Part shown: positions 1 through 8,818 of the stretch, one piece after another | Layout: each line of letters opens with the position of its first letter | Numbering within the stretch: the first letter of the stretch is position 1 | DNA from: Methanobrevibacter sp. | GTDB lineage: Archaea > Methanobacteriota > Methanobacteria > Methanobacteriales > Methanobacteriaceae | Reading direction: 5' to 3' | NCBI RefSeq assembly: GCF_017431965.1 | Contig: NZ_JAFRKB010000055.1 | Span: 1 to 51,146 of the forward strand | DNA length: 51,146 nt | Translations under genes and position numbers: made by a program | The notes under the pieces: model-generated | The model's database searches: none | Told to the model about the DNA's origin: nothing | What the model saw: only the letters and a program-made list of their open reading frames with translations

Positions 1-1
1 A

Positions 2-2083
2 ATTGAGAATAATGGTGTTTATTCTACTAATATTGGTCTTAACTTTGTCGAAGAAGGCGGATCTGTTATTAATGGTAATACTATTACTGTTGAGGCTAAT
101 AATCCTGCTTTAGATAGTTATGCTATTTATGCTAAAGCTGCCGATAATTTGACTTTCACTGATAACGAAGTTGCTTTTATTGGCAATACTAATGGTACTG
201 CTGTTAACAATGCTGTTCGTATCGAAGGTGATGATGATGACAGTGATAATAAGATAGCTCCTATTAAGGATATTACTTTTGAGGGCAATACTTTTGATAT
301 TAGTATTCCTTCTGTTGATGTTGCTTATGATCCTATTACTTATGAGGCTACTACTTTGTCTGAGGGTATTGTTTTCTATTATGTTGATGGTCTTAGGTTT
401 GTTGATAACCGTGTGACTGTTGGTTATAATGATGTCATTACTAAGTATGGTTATGATTCATTGTATGCTGTGAGTGTTAAAAGTAATGCGTATGTTTATG
501 ATTTTGATGATAATGATGAGATGTTCTATCCTATCATGTCTAAAGATGTTGTGATTGCTGATAATATCATTACTATTGAGGGTCCTGATTGTGTTTATGG
601 TGTTAGTGTAGCTGCTGATAACTTTACAGTTAGTGGCAATACTATTACTGTTGATTCTGAGAATTATCTTGCTCATGGTATTGACATTTTGGCTCCTTCT
701 TTCAATGGTGTTGTAGATCTTAATGAGATTGATGTTGATGCTATTGATGCTTATGGTGTTTATTCTGATGGATCTTGGGCAGGTCCTGTTGATTCTATTA
801 CTTACAGTAACAATACTATCACTGTTGAAGGTTATGCCAGTGCTGGTATGGAGTTAATGGAGAAAGCTCCTTCTGTTATTGGTAACAATATTTTTGCTTT
901 TGGTAACTATACTTATGGTATTGTAGCAAGTATTTATGAAGAAGGGGAAATCATTAATAATCAGATTACTGTTTTAGGTTCTAATGTTGGTACTGATCCT
1001 ACTGGTGATTCTTTAATGCCTGCTAATTCTATGGGCATTACAGTTAAAGGTAAAGTTTCAATTGTGGATAATGGTGTTTATTCAACTAATATTGGTCTTA
1101 ACTTTGTTGAAGAAGGCGGATCTGTTATTGATGGTAATACTATTGTTATTGAGGCTAATAATCCTGCTTTAGATAGTTATGCTATTTATGCTAAGGCTGT
1201 TGATGATTTGACTTTCACTGATAACACAGTTACTTTTAATGGTAATACTGATGGTACTGCTGTTAACAATGCTGTTCGCATTGAAGGTGATGATGATAAG
1301 GTAGTTCCTGCTAAGGATATTACTTTTGAGGGCAATGCTTTTGATATTTATATTCCTTCTGTCGATGTTGTTTATGACCCTGATACTTATGAGGCTACTG
1401 TTATGTCTGAAGGTATTGTTTTCTATTATGTTGATGGTGTTGAATTTGTTGATAACCGTGTTGACTTAAGATATAATAATTTCACTACTGCTTATGGCTA
1501 TGATACTATTTATGCTATTGCTGTAAGAAGTGATGCTTATAGTGGCGGTGAGATTCAATCTGCTAATATTTTCATTGATAATAACACTATTAATGCTGCA
1601 GGTCACAATTATATTTATGCAATTACAGTTACTGCTAATGATTTCACTATAAGTGACAATACAATTAATGCTACTGCGGATAGTCATTATGCTAATGGTA
1701 TTAATGTTGAAGGTCCTTCTACTACTGGTAATGTTATCGGTAACGTAATTAGTGTTGAAGCTCCTGATTCTGCTTATGGTACTTATTCTTTCCAATACAT
1801 GGGTAAGATTACCGGTATTAATTATATTAATAATACTATAGATGCTAATGCTTATCTTGCTTGTGCTATGGAAGTAGTTGAAGCTGATGTTTATGTTGTA
1901 GACAGCACAATTAAGGTTATGGGTAATTACACTTATGGTATTGTTGCAAGTATTAGAAATACTGAAGGTGTTATTTCCGGTAATGATATTAGTGTTTATG
2001 GTTCTAATGTTGGTACTGTTCCTACTGGTGACTCTTTAACTCCTAGAAACTCAATGGCAATTTCAGTTAAAGGAACTTCCTTA
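2..2083 (+). repeat. Long tandem repeat within the adhesin gene (about 1.06 and 1.02 kb)
   Basis: Equivalent codons recur at bases 2, 1061 and 2084, giving offsets of 1,059 and 1,023 nt (353 and 341 codons). The first 300-400 nt of the copies beginning at 2 and 1061 are almost identical in DNA, for example the stretch coding NGVYSTNIGLNFVEEGG, while the middle of each copy is more divergent. A partial third copy starts at 2084 and fades into the Ig-like region. More copies probably lie upstream of the window. Confidence 0.85.
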
Positions 2084-3775
2084 ATTGAGAACAATAGTAT
2101 TTATTCTACTGGTTTAGGCATTAATCTTGTTGAAACTGGTGAAATTACCGTAAACAACAATAATATATCTGTTGCAAGTAACGGAGATGTTGTTAACAAT
2201 GCGGCTATTGTTGTAAAAGATATTGACGAGATTACTATTACAAATAATTTTGTTGTGACTGATACTGAATACACTGTTGACATTGGAAATGTTACAGGTA
2301 CTGTCCATGACAATTACTTATATTCTTACACTCCTCTTACTGGTGATGAATCAGTTTTATCAACTGGAGATGCAACCGTTTATAATAACACTCCAATAAT
2401 GACTGTCATAACTGTTGAAACTACCATTATTGATAACACTAATGATTACGTTACTGCTATTTTGGAAGGTTATGATGGTAATGGAATTGGACAGGCTGAA
2501 GTTGAGATTGAAATTAATGGCGAATCATTTACTAACACTACTGATGATAATGGTCAAGTTAAATTCGATTGTAAGGATTTAGCTCCTGGCACTTATCCTG
2601 CTACTATTAGTTATTATGGTGCTGCGGATTACATGCCTTCCAATGCAACTGCAGATGTAGTTGTTAAAGCAGGCACTGTTGTCTCTGCTGTTTATGATGA
2701 TTCTGCTAAAGAGTTAGTTGCTACTTTGATTAACAATGCTACCGGTCAGCCTATTAAAAGTGGTACTGTAAGATTTAATATTGATGGTGTGAAATACACT
2801 GTTAAATCTGATGCTAAAGGTCAAGCTAAATTGTCTACTGCAGATTTGGCTCTAGGCAATTACACTGCTACAGTCTCATACAATGGTAACGCTAAGTATA
2901 CTCGTTCCACTACAACTGTGGATATGGTTGTTAAATTGAATGCTGTTATTCTTGTTGAAGATCTATTTGTCGAATACGGTGGTGACGCTGAAGTTGTTGC
3001 TACATTAATGGATGTTGACACTGTTCAGCCTATTGCTGGTGCAGACATTACATTCAACATTAATGGTGAAAGTTACAATGCTACAACTGATGACAATGGT
3101 CAGGCTACAGTTACCGTTTCCGGTTTAGCTCCAGGCACTTACACTGCTGCTGTTTCATGTGAAGGTGACGAATTCTATAACCCTTCAAGCGAAGAGTTCT
3201 CTATTGTTGTAAATAAAATGTCAACAAGTATTTCAGCCATCTTCGATGATGAAAGTAATGAGTTTATTGCAACTTTAATCAACACAGAAACCGGCGCAGG
3301 AATTAGAGGCGCAACTGTTGTTATGTATTTAAACGGTGCAAAAACCAATGTCAAAACCGATAAGAACGGTCAGGCAATATTTGCAGTTGATGATGCAGAT
3401 ATAACTGAATACCATGCGGCATTCTCCTATGGAGGAAACAGTAAATATCTCAAATCAACAACCAGCATAAACGCTGTTGAAAACAAAACAACAACAACTC
3501 TTTCCACAGTCTATGACAAGGAAACAGGCGAAATTGTGGCTACATTAACCAACACTGCAACCGGTGCATTCATTAAAGGTGCAAGCGTTGCAATCAAAGT
3601 AGATGGTGTTAAAACTACTATAAAAACAGATAAGAATGGTCAAGCTAAACTTTCAATTGTAGATTTAGACGCTAATACTTATTCTGTTGATACTTCCTAT
3701 GCAGGAAACACCAAATACGCTAAATCAGTCACAAGCATAACTGTTGTAAAATTTGATTCAGTAGGAGATTTATAA
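2..3775 (+). CDS. Adhesin-like surface protein, 5'-truncated by the window edge
   Basis: The reading frame is open from base 2 without a start signal, so the gene begins upstream; 1,257 residues are visible. The first two thirds are short turns of the type NNTI/GNTI spaced 20-30 residues apart, the pattern of a right-handed parallel beta-helix, arranged as long tandem repeats. From about base 2400 five Ig-like domains of about 90 residues follow, each with a DxNGQ or DAKGQ turn and a GxYTAxVSYxGN-like strand. The protein ends with KFDSVGDL; no C-terminal membrane helix, LPxTG-like signal or obvious pseudomurein-binding domain is seen. Such adhesin-like proteins are abundant in gut Methanobrevibacter and are thought to bind host or partner cells. 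The family call is firm; the ligand is unknown. Confidence 0.88.
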   Translation: MENNGVYSTNIGLNFVEEGGSVINGNTITVEANNPALDSYAIYAKAADNLTFTDNEVAFIGNTNGTAVNNAVRIEGDDDDSDNKIAPIKDITFEGNTFDISIPSVDVAYDPITYEATTLSEGIVFYYVDGLRFVDNRVTVGYNDVITKYGYDSLYAVSVKSNAYVYDFDDNDEMFYPIMSKDVVIADNIITIEGPDCVYGVSVAADNFTVSGNTITVDSENYLAHGIDILAPSFNGVVDLNEIDVDAIDAYGVYSDGSWAGPVDSITYSNNTITVEGYASAGMELMEKAPSVIGNNIFAFGNYTYGIVASIYEEGEIINNQITVLGSNVGTDPTGDSLMPANSMGITVKGKVSIVDNGVYSTNIGLNFVEEGGSVIDGNTIVIEANNPALDSYAIYAKAVDDLTFTDNTVTFNGNTDGTAVNNAVRIEGDDDKVVPAKDITFEGNAFDIYIPSVDVVYDPDTYEATVMSEGIVFYYVDGVEFVDNRVDLRYNNFTTAYGYDTIYAIAVRSDAYSGGEIQSANIFIDNNTINAAGHNYIYAITVTANDFTISDNTINATADSHYANGINVEGPSTTGNVIGNVISVEAPDSAYGTYSFQYMGKITGINYINNTIDANAYLACAMEVVEADVYVVDSTIKVMGNYTYGIVASIRNTEGVISGNDISVYGSNVGTVPTGDSLTPRNSMAISVKGTSLIENNSIYSTGLGINLVETGEITVNNNNISVASNGDVVNNAAIVVKDIDEITITNNFVVTDTEYTVDIGNVTGTVHDNYLYSYTPLTGDESVLSTGDATVYNNTPIMTVITVETTIIDNTNDYVTAILEGYDGNGIGQAEVEIEINGESFTNTTDDNGQVKFDCKDLAPGTYPATISYYGAADYMPSNATADVVVKAGTVVSAVYDDSAKELVATLINNATGQPIKSGTVRFNIDGVKYTVKSDAKGQAKLSTADLALGNYTATVSYNGNAKYTRSTTTVDMVVKLNAVILVEDLFVEYGGDAEVVATLMDVDTVQPIAGADITFNINGESYNATTDDNGQATVTVSGLAPGTYTAAVSCEGDEFYNPSSEEFSIVVNKMSTSISAIFDDESNEFIATLINTETGAGIRGATVVMYLNGAKTNVKTDKNGQAIFAVDDADITEYHAAFSYGGNSKYLKSTTSINAVENKTTTTLSTVYDKETGEIVATLTNTATGAFIKGASVAIKVDGVKTTIKTDKNGQAKLSIVDLDANTYSVDTSYAGNTKYAKSVTSITVVKFDSVGDL

Positions 3776-3800
3776 TCTCCTAACTTTTTTTATTTTTTTA
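3763..3800 (+). terminator. Terminator of the adhesin gene
   Basis: A perfect 8-bp stem (AGGAGATT / AATCTCCT) with a three-base loop spans 3763-3781 and includes the TAA stop codon; a run rich in T follows to about 3800. Confidence 0.7.
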
Positions 3801-4100
3801 ATTAATTTCAAATTATCTGATATTTTTCCTGTAAAAACTAATTTTAATCAAACTTTTAGTATTTCATATATAATGAACCAATAATAATGATAATTTTTAA
3901 AATATCTATTAATTATTATTAATTTTCCTTACATTTATTTTTCAACTGATTTAATTTACTATGTATTTAATGAAGCTTATATTCAATTATTTTGAGGGAA
4001 TATCATTTTCAAAATATCGTATCATAATGTAATTTTAAAAATTAAAAAAACAGTAAGTAACAAGATATGGTGATGTTTAATTTAATAATTAGTGGGGTGG
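3801..4100. other. AT-rich intergenic stretch, no gene seen
   Basis: About 300 bases between two converging genes. The sequence is very AT-rich with stops in all frames. I see no tRNA, repeat array or convincing promoter. Confidence 0.6.
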
Positions 4101-4125
4101 AAAAAATAAATTGGCAAAAGCCAAT
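4101..4125 (-). terminator. Terminator of the grpE-dnaK-dnaJ operon
   Basis: Directly after the dnaJ stop codon, the inverted repeat ATTGGC-AAAA-GCCAAT (4110-4125) is followed on the minus strand by a T-run (4101-4106 read in complement). Confidence 0.7.
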
Positions 4126-5268
4126 CTATTTCATTGCATCTTTAACCCTATCAAAGAGTCCTTTTTCAACATGTTTAATTTCATCTCCGCTCACTTCAGC
4201 GAATTCTTTAAGCAAGTCTTTTTGTTTGGAATTTAACTTTTTAGGAACTACTACTGTTACTGTAACATACATGTTTCCTCTGCTGGAATGCCTATATGAA
4301 GTCATACCTTGGCCGCGCAATTTGTATACAGTTCCGCTTTGTGTTCCTGGTGTAATCTTAAATTCAACTTCTTTTCCTTCAATTGTTGGAATGCTTATCA
4401 AATCACCTAATGCGGCTTGAGGGAAACTGATTTGCTGTTCGTAGTATAAGTGATCTCCTTCACGAGCGTATTTTTTGTTACGTTTGATATGGACTGTAAC
4501 AATTAAGTCTCCTTCGAGTCCCGGTGCTTCACCACAGTTTCCTTCACCTGAAACCCTTAAATGGTTGCCCTCATCGACACCCTCCGGAATTTCAATTTTA
4601 ATTGTCTTGGTTTTCCTTTTGCTTCCTTTACCATGACAATCTTCGCACGGTTGGGTAATTATTTTACCGGTACCTCCACATTCCCTACATGGCCTTACAT
4701 TCACCATTTGGCCTAAGAATGTATTGCTGACTTCTTTAATTTGTCCTGTTCCTCCACATGTTTTACAGGTTTCGGGTTCCACTCCCGGTTTGGATTTGGA
4801 CCCATTACATGTTGGACAAATTTCGCTTCTTGTGATTTTGATTTCTTTATCGCATCCGGTAAATGCTTCTTCAAGAGTAATCGGAACTTCTGTGTAAATG
4901 TCTGAACCTCTTTGCGGACCAGTTCTGCCTCTGCTGCGACTTCCTCCGCCAAAGCCGAACATATCAAAAATGTTTCCTATATCGAAGCCTTGGAAAATAT
5001 CTTCAAAGTTGACGTTTTGATAGAAGTCCTCAGCAGTAAATCCATCCATTCCCGCATGACCGAATTGGTCATATCTTTGACGCTTTTCATCATCGGATAA
5101 GACAGCATAAGCTTCACTTACCTCTTTAAATTTTTCTTCAGCGCCTTCTTCATCACAAACGTCTGGATGGTATTTTCTGGCCAATTTACGATAAGCTTTT
5201 TTAATAGTCTTTTCATCTGCAGTTTTATCTACTCCAAGAACTTCATAATAATCACGCTTGTCTGCCAT
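4126..5268 (-). CDS. dnaJ: Chaperone protein DnaJ (Hsp40)
   Basis: Co-chaperone that stimulates DnaK ATPase and delivers unfolded protein. 380 residues, normal for a full-length type I DnaJ. The J domain is residues 1-70 with the HPD triad (RKYHPD). A Gly/Phe-rich linker lies around residues 85-115. The zinc-finger domain shows four repeats: [24 protein letters not shown] and CEDCHGKG; the first has Lys where the usual motif has its last Gly. Two substrate-binding beta domains follow. The ATG at 5268 is preceded by AAGGTGA. Third gene of grpE-dnaK-dnaJ, 139 bp after dnaK. Mesophilic methanogens are thought to have obtained this operon from bacteria. Confidence 0.97.
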   Translation of the reverse strand: MADKRDYYEVLGVDKTADEKTIKKAYRKLARKYHPDVCDEEGAEEKFKEVSEAYAVLSDDEKRQRYDQFGHAGMDGFTAEDFYQNVNFEDIFQGFDIGNIFDMFGFGGGSRSRGRTGPQRGSDIYTEVPITLEEAFTGCDKEIKITRSEICPTCNGSKSKPGVEPETCKTCGGTGQIKEVSNTFLGQMVNVRPCRECGGTGKIITQPCEDCHGKGSKRKTKTIKIEIPEGVDEGNHLRVSGEGNCGEAPGLEGDLIVTVHIKRNKKYAREGDHLYYEQQISFPQAALGDLISIPTIEGKEVEFKITPGTQSGTVYKLRGQGMTSYRHSSRGNMYVTVTVVVPKKLNSKQKDLLKEFAEVSGDEIKHVEKGLFDRVKDAMK

Positions 5269-5407
5269 TTATTCACCTTAATAATGATAATTTTAAAAAC
5301 AAATAGAAAAAATAAAAGTTTTATCTTATTGTTAGTTTATTGTTTTGATTCTGATTTCTGATTTTATTATATTAACCTAACAATTTAATAAAACTTTTTT
5401 ATTTAAT

Positions 5408-7279
5408 CTAATCTTTTACTTCATAGTCTGCATCGATTGTGTCATCATCATCGTCTTTAGCACCAGCATTTGGATCTTGGCCTTGTGCTTGTTGAGCTTG
5501 AGCCTCAGCTTGTGCTTGTTGATAAATTTTAGCACCAATCTCTTGAACTACATTGGATAATTCATCAGACTTTTCTTTAATGGCAGCAACGTCATCGCCA
5601 GCTATAAGTTCTCTTAATTCAGCTACAAGTCCTTCGACTTTAGTTTTCTCATCTTCAGATACTTGATCTTTGAGTTCATCTAAGGTTTTTTCTGAAGTGT
5701 AAATTAATGAGTCTGCGTTGTTTCTGATTTCGATTTCTTCTTGTCTTTTTGCATCTGCTTCAGCATTCATTTCTGCTTCTTTGATTTTTTGTTCGATTTC
5801 TTCATCGGACAATTTGGTTGAGGAAGTAATGGTAATAGCTTGTTCTTTACCGGTTCCTTTATCTTTAGCAGTTACATTGATAATACCGTTCGCATCGATA
5901 TCGAAAGTCACTTCAATTTGTGGAACGCCTCTAGGAGCAGGTGGGATTCCTACAAGTTGGAAACGTCCAAGTGAAGTGTTGTCAGCAGCCATTTTTCTTT
6001 CCCCTTGCAATACATTGATGTCCACGGAAGGTTGGTTATCTGCAGCAGTGGAAAATATTTGACTTTTCTTGGTAGGAATGGTAGTGTTTCTTTCAATTAA
6101 AGTAGTGGATACTCCACCTAAGGTCTCAATACCTAAGGATAATGGGGTTACATCTAAAAGAACAATGTCTTTAATTTCACCAGCCAATACCCCTCCTTGA
6201 ATAGCTGCACCCATGGATACACATTCCATTGGATCAATACCTCTTTCAATTGGTTTGCCTATGAATTTTTCAACGTATTTTTGTACAATTGGCATTCTGG
6301 TAGGTCCGCCGACTAAGATGATTTTATCAATATCATTTCTGCTCATTTTAGCATCATCTAATGCTTGTTGCATTGGTTTACCTGATTTTTCCACAATGGA
6401 ATCAACTAACTCTTCTAATTTGGCTCTGGTAAGTGTCATGATTAAGTTTTTAGGGGTTCCATCGCTTCCCATTGCAATAAATGGCAAGTTTACTTCAGTG
6501 GTTGTGGTAGTGGATAATTCGATTTTTGCTTTTTCAGCAGCTTCTCTTAATCTTTGCACTGCTTGGTCATTATCCATTAGGTCAACGCCTTCTTTTGCTT
6601 TAAATTCATCAGCTAAGTATTTGAGCAATACATTGTCCATGTCGGTACCACCAAGTTGGGTATCTCCGCTGGTTGATCTTACTTCGAATACTCCTCCACC
6701 GAATTCCATGATGGTTACGTCTAAGGTACCTCCACCTAAATCGTATACCATGATGTTCATGTCATCTTCATCAGCTTTGTCAAGACCGTATGCAAGGCTT
6801 GCAGCAGTTGGTTCGTTAACGAGTCTTACAACATCAAGTCCTGCAATGGTTCCCGCATCTTTGGTTGCGGTCCTTTGGTTGTCGTCGAAGTAAGCAGGTA
6901 CGGTAATAACTGCTTTTTCAACAGGTTCGCCTAAGAAAGTTTCTGCATCCTTTTTGATTTTTTGCAAGATAAATGCGGAAATTTCTTGTGGGGAATATTG
7001 TTTGCCGTTTACGGTTACCTTGTGGTCGGTACCCATGCTTCTTTTAATAGCACTGATTGTATTTTCCGGGTTGGTTACTGCTTGTCTTCTTGCAGGTTCT
7101 CCAACTAACATTTGACCGTCTTCAGTAAAAGCAACATAACTTGGGAAGGATTTACCGTATTGGCTTGCACCTTCTGCAGAAGGAATTGTAGTTGGTTTAC
7201 CTCCTACAAGCACGGATGCTGCTGAGTTACTTGTTCCTAAATCAATTCCAATAATTTTTTCTTTTTTAGCGTCAGACAT
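5408..7279 (-). CDS. dnaK: Molecular chaperone DnaK (Hsp70)
   Basis: ATP-driven Hsp70 chaperone of the cytoplasm. 623 residues from the chosen start. The actin-like ATPase domain carries [39 protein letters not shown] and [10 protein letters not shown]. The substrate-binding domain and helical lid follow, then a Gln/Ala-rich linker and an acidic tail ([15 protein letters not shown]) usual for DnaK. I place the start at ATG 7279 because AGGTGAT lies just upstream (7284-7290); the longer alternative would begin with a GTG inside that ribosome binding site. It sits between grpE (41 bp upstream) and dnaJ. Confidence 0.98.
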   Translation of the reverse strand: MSDAKKEKIIGIDLGTSNSAASVLVGGKPTTIPSAEGASQYGKSFPSYVAFTEDGQMLVGEPARRQAVTNPENTISAIKRSMGTDHKVTVNGKQYSPQEISAFILQKIKKDAETFLGEPVEKAVITVPAYFDDNQRTATKDAGTIAGLDVVRLVNEPTAASLAYGLDKADEDDMNIMVYDLGGGTLDVTIMEFGGGVFEVRSTSGDTQLGGTDMDNVLLKYLADEFKAKEGVDLMDNDQAVQRLREAAEKAKIELSTTTTTEVNLPFIAMGSDGTPKNLIMTLTRAKLEELVDSIVEKSGKPMQQALDDAKMSRNDIDKIILVGGPTRMPIVQKYVEKFIGKPIERGIDPMECVSMGAAIQGGVLAGEIKDIVLLDVTPLSLGIETLGGVSTTLIERNTTIPTKKSQIFSTAADNQPSVDINVLQGERKMAADNTSLGRFQLVGIPPAPRGVPQIEVTFDIDANGIINVTAKDKGTGKEQAITITSSTKLSDEEIEQKIKEAEMNAEADAKRQEEIEIRNNADSLIYTSEKTLDELKDQVSEDEKTKVEGLVAELRELIAGDDVAAIKEKSDELSNVVQEIGAKIYQQAQAEAQAQQAQGQDPNAGAKDDDDDTIDADYEVKD

Positions 7280-7320
7280 AATTATCACCTATTTTTTTAT
7301 AAATAATTTAATAAACATGA

Positions 7321-7872
7321 TTATTTTTTACAAACTATAACTTTGGAGTATTTAAGGACTTTATCCTTATACATGTATCCTTTCATTAATTCATCAATAA
7401 TATATCCGTTTTCAACGTCTTCTGATTCTTGTGTCATTAATGCTTCATGACGTGTAAAATCGAATTTTTCGCCTTTTGCAGGAATTTCTTCTATACCTTC
7501 TTTAGTCAAAATATCTTTAAATTTATTATAGATGAGTTCTACTCCTTGTTTTAAATCTTTATCATCTTCAATTTCCAAAGCTCTACCGAAATCCTCATAG
7601 CAGTCTAAAAACTCTTTAAGGATATTTTCATTTGCAAATTTGATAATTTCCTTATTCTGTTTATCGGTAACTTTCTTGAAATTTTCGAAATCTGCCTGAA
7701 GTCTTTGGGATAATGAAATATATTCCTGAGTTTCAGCTTCCTGCTTTTCAAGATCTTCTTTAAGTTTTGTCAACTCTTCATCTTTTAAGGTTAACTCTTC
7801 AAGAAGTTCATCATATTTTTCCTGATAATCTTGAGTTTCAGCTTCAGTTTCGCTTTTATTTTCATCAGTCAT
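7321..7872 (-). CDS. grpE: Nucleotide exchange factor GrpE
   Basis: Releases ADP from DnaK. 183 residues: an acidic, Glu/Lys-rich N-terminal coiled coil (about residues 10-65), a four-helix dimer segment (QADFENFKKVTDKQNKE, then FLDCYEDFGRALE), and the C-terminal beta domain with GEKFDFTRHEALM and the conserved GYMYKDKVLKYSKVIV end. A GGGTGG ribosome binding site precedes ATG 7872. It is the first gene of the operon, so the 280-bp region upstream carries the heat-shock control elements. Confidence 0.95.
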   Translation of the reverse strand: MTDENKSETEAETQDYQEKYDELLEELTLKDEELTKLKEDLEKQEAETQEYISLSQRLQADFENFKKVTDKQNKEIIKFANENILKEFLDCYEDFGRALEIEDDKDLKQGVELIYNKFKDILTKEGIEEIPAKGEKFDFTRHEALMTQESEDVENGYIIDELMKGYMYKDKVLKYSKVIVCKK

Positions 7873-7896
7873 AGTGCCACCCTTTGTGCATTTTTT

Positions 7897-8022
7897 GAAA
7901 AACTATGGTAATAACTCTTGGCAGAGAATAGTTTGCTTTAAGTACTTTAATATTGGCTTTGGGAATTTATGGACATATAGGAAAATGGTTCATCATTTAA
8001 GAGTTATTACTTCAAGTTTTTC
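7897..8022. repeat. Long imperfect inverted repeat in the grpE upstream region
   Basis: Arm 7897-7919 (ending in gtaataactctt) is complementary to arm 7999-8022 (beginning aagagttattac, ending in gtttttc), with the outer 8 and inner 12 positions matching and a small bulge between. About 80 bases separate the arms. On the minus strand it would lie in the 5' leader of the grpE mRNA, ending about 14 bases before the ribosome binding site. Confidence 0.65.
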
Positions 8023-8039
8023 TGAACCAAATATTAAAG

Positions 8040-8052
8040 TAACAAAAAGTTA
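8040..8052. promoter_or_regulatory. Operator dyad 1, TAAC-N5-GTTA
   Basis: TAAC-AAAAA-GTTA, part of the 16-nt direct repeat AGTAACAAAAAGTTAT at 8038-8053. It abuts a TATA-like element (8031-8037 read on the minus strand) that could drive grpE. The dyad resembles the CTAAC-N5-GTTAG motif that, as I recall, was reported for the Archaeoglobus heat-shock regulator HSR1. Confidence 0.6.
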
Positions 8053-8074
8053 TCTTTCTCCTACTATATTATAG

Positions 8075-8092
8075 TAACAAAAAGTTATATAA
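8075..8092. promoter_or_regulatory. Operator dyad 2 overlapping the TATA box of the regulator gene
   Basis: Second exact copy of TAAC-AAAAA-GTTA (8075-8087), 35 bp centre to centre from the first. Its right half runs into TTATATAA (8085-8092), a good archaeal TATA box for the plus-strand regulator, about 60-90 bases before its possible starts. Binding here should block TBP, which suggests autoregulation. Confidence 0.6.
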
Positions 8093-8153
8093 AGGTTTCG
8101 ATATTTTGGTACTTTTTTCTTACAATGTGTAATAAAAATACAATACTTTAAAT

Positions 8154-8753
8154 ATGCCATCCGATATAATGATAATTATGACTAATAGTAACGACATTGG
8201 AAAAAATGATAAATATCATGGAAATGTCAATTCTTCTAATGGCCGCATAGAAATTAGGGGAAACTATAATGACTCATTAGGAGAGATTGATAAAGAAGAT
8301 ATACTTGATGTAATGGGTTGTAAAACTAGAAGAGATATTATAAACCTTTTAAGAGAGGAACCTATGTTTGTCAGTGAGATATCAAATGAGCTTGACATAG
8401 GTCAAAAGGCAATAATAGAGCACTTGCGTGCAATGGAAGAAATAGGTATTCTGAACTCTTCCTATAAAAAAATCTTAAGGGGCCGTCCGCGTAAATATTA
8501 TGATTTGCAAAACGAAGTTAATATCCATATTACTATCAACAGAAACACTTTTGATGTAAATCTCTCAGAAGATATGCTCAATACATTACAACTTCCTTCA
8601 GGCGATGAATGGTCTAAACTTTTGGATATCGAAAGAAGGATAGATGATGGGCAACTTGAAGCAATCGACGAGCTGAAAAATCAGATTAGATTATATGGTA
8701 ATCTTAAAGAAAGAGCTGAATATATACTTGAGAGGACCTTGAAAAATCGATAA
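8154..8753 (+). CDS. ArsR-type winged-helix regulator, probable heat-shock regulator
   Basis: 199 residues from the first ATG; in-frame ATGs at 8169 and 8178 are also possible and none has a clear ribosome binding site. The winged helix spans about residues 45-115: DILDVMGCKTRRDIINLL, then the recognition region VSEISNELDIGQKAIIEHL and the wing RGRPRKYY. The N-terminus is polar and low-complexity; the C-terminus is likely helical and may dimerise. It is divergent from grpE-dnaK-dnaJ and the shared region contains two copies of a dyad. By position and fold I infer that it represses the chaperone operon and itself. Bacterial HrcA or CIRCE is not present here. Family call is firm; role is inferred. 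Confidence 0.82.
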   Translation: MPSDIMIIMTNSNDIGKNDKYHGNVNSSNGRIEIRGNYNDSLGEIDKEDILDVMGCKTRRDIINLLREEPMFVSEISNELDIGQKAIIEHLRAMEEIGILNSSYKKILRGRPRKYYDLQNEVNIHITINRNTFDVNLSEDMLNTLQLPSGDEWSKLLDIERRIDDGQLEAIDELKNQIRLYGNLKERAEYILERTLKNR

Positions 8754-8777
8754 CTTCGCGTTGTGGCCATTAATTTG

Positions 8778-8818
8778 ATTGTTTGTGAAATTCAAACAAT
8801 TCTTTTTACTTTTTTTTA
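8778..8818 (+). terminator. Terminator of the regulator gene
   Basis: Stem ATTGTTTG / CAAACAAT (8778-8785 and 8793-8800) with a 7-base loop, followed by a T-rich run to 8818, between converging genes. Confidence 0.65.

Noticed and set aside
2..2083. Adhesin repeats considered as a CRISPR-like array
   Set aside because: The repeats are long, coding and in frame, with no short repeat-spacer structure.
4067..4420. Plus-strand open frame over the dnaJ 3' end
   Set aside because: It is the complement of dnaJ codons; no family resemblance.
7966..7981. 16-nt match between 7966-7981 and 46473-46488 (ttatggacatatagg core)
   Set aside because: In an AT-rich window of this size a match of this length is expected by chance, and the two contexts share nothing else.
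7874..8074. Open frame of 66 codons upstream of the regulator
   Set aside because: It runs through the inverted repeat and operator region, has no ribosome binding site and no protein-like pattern.
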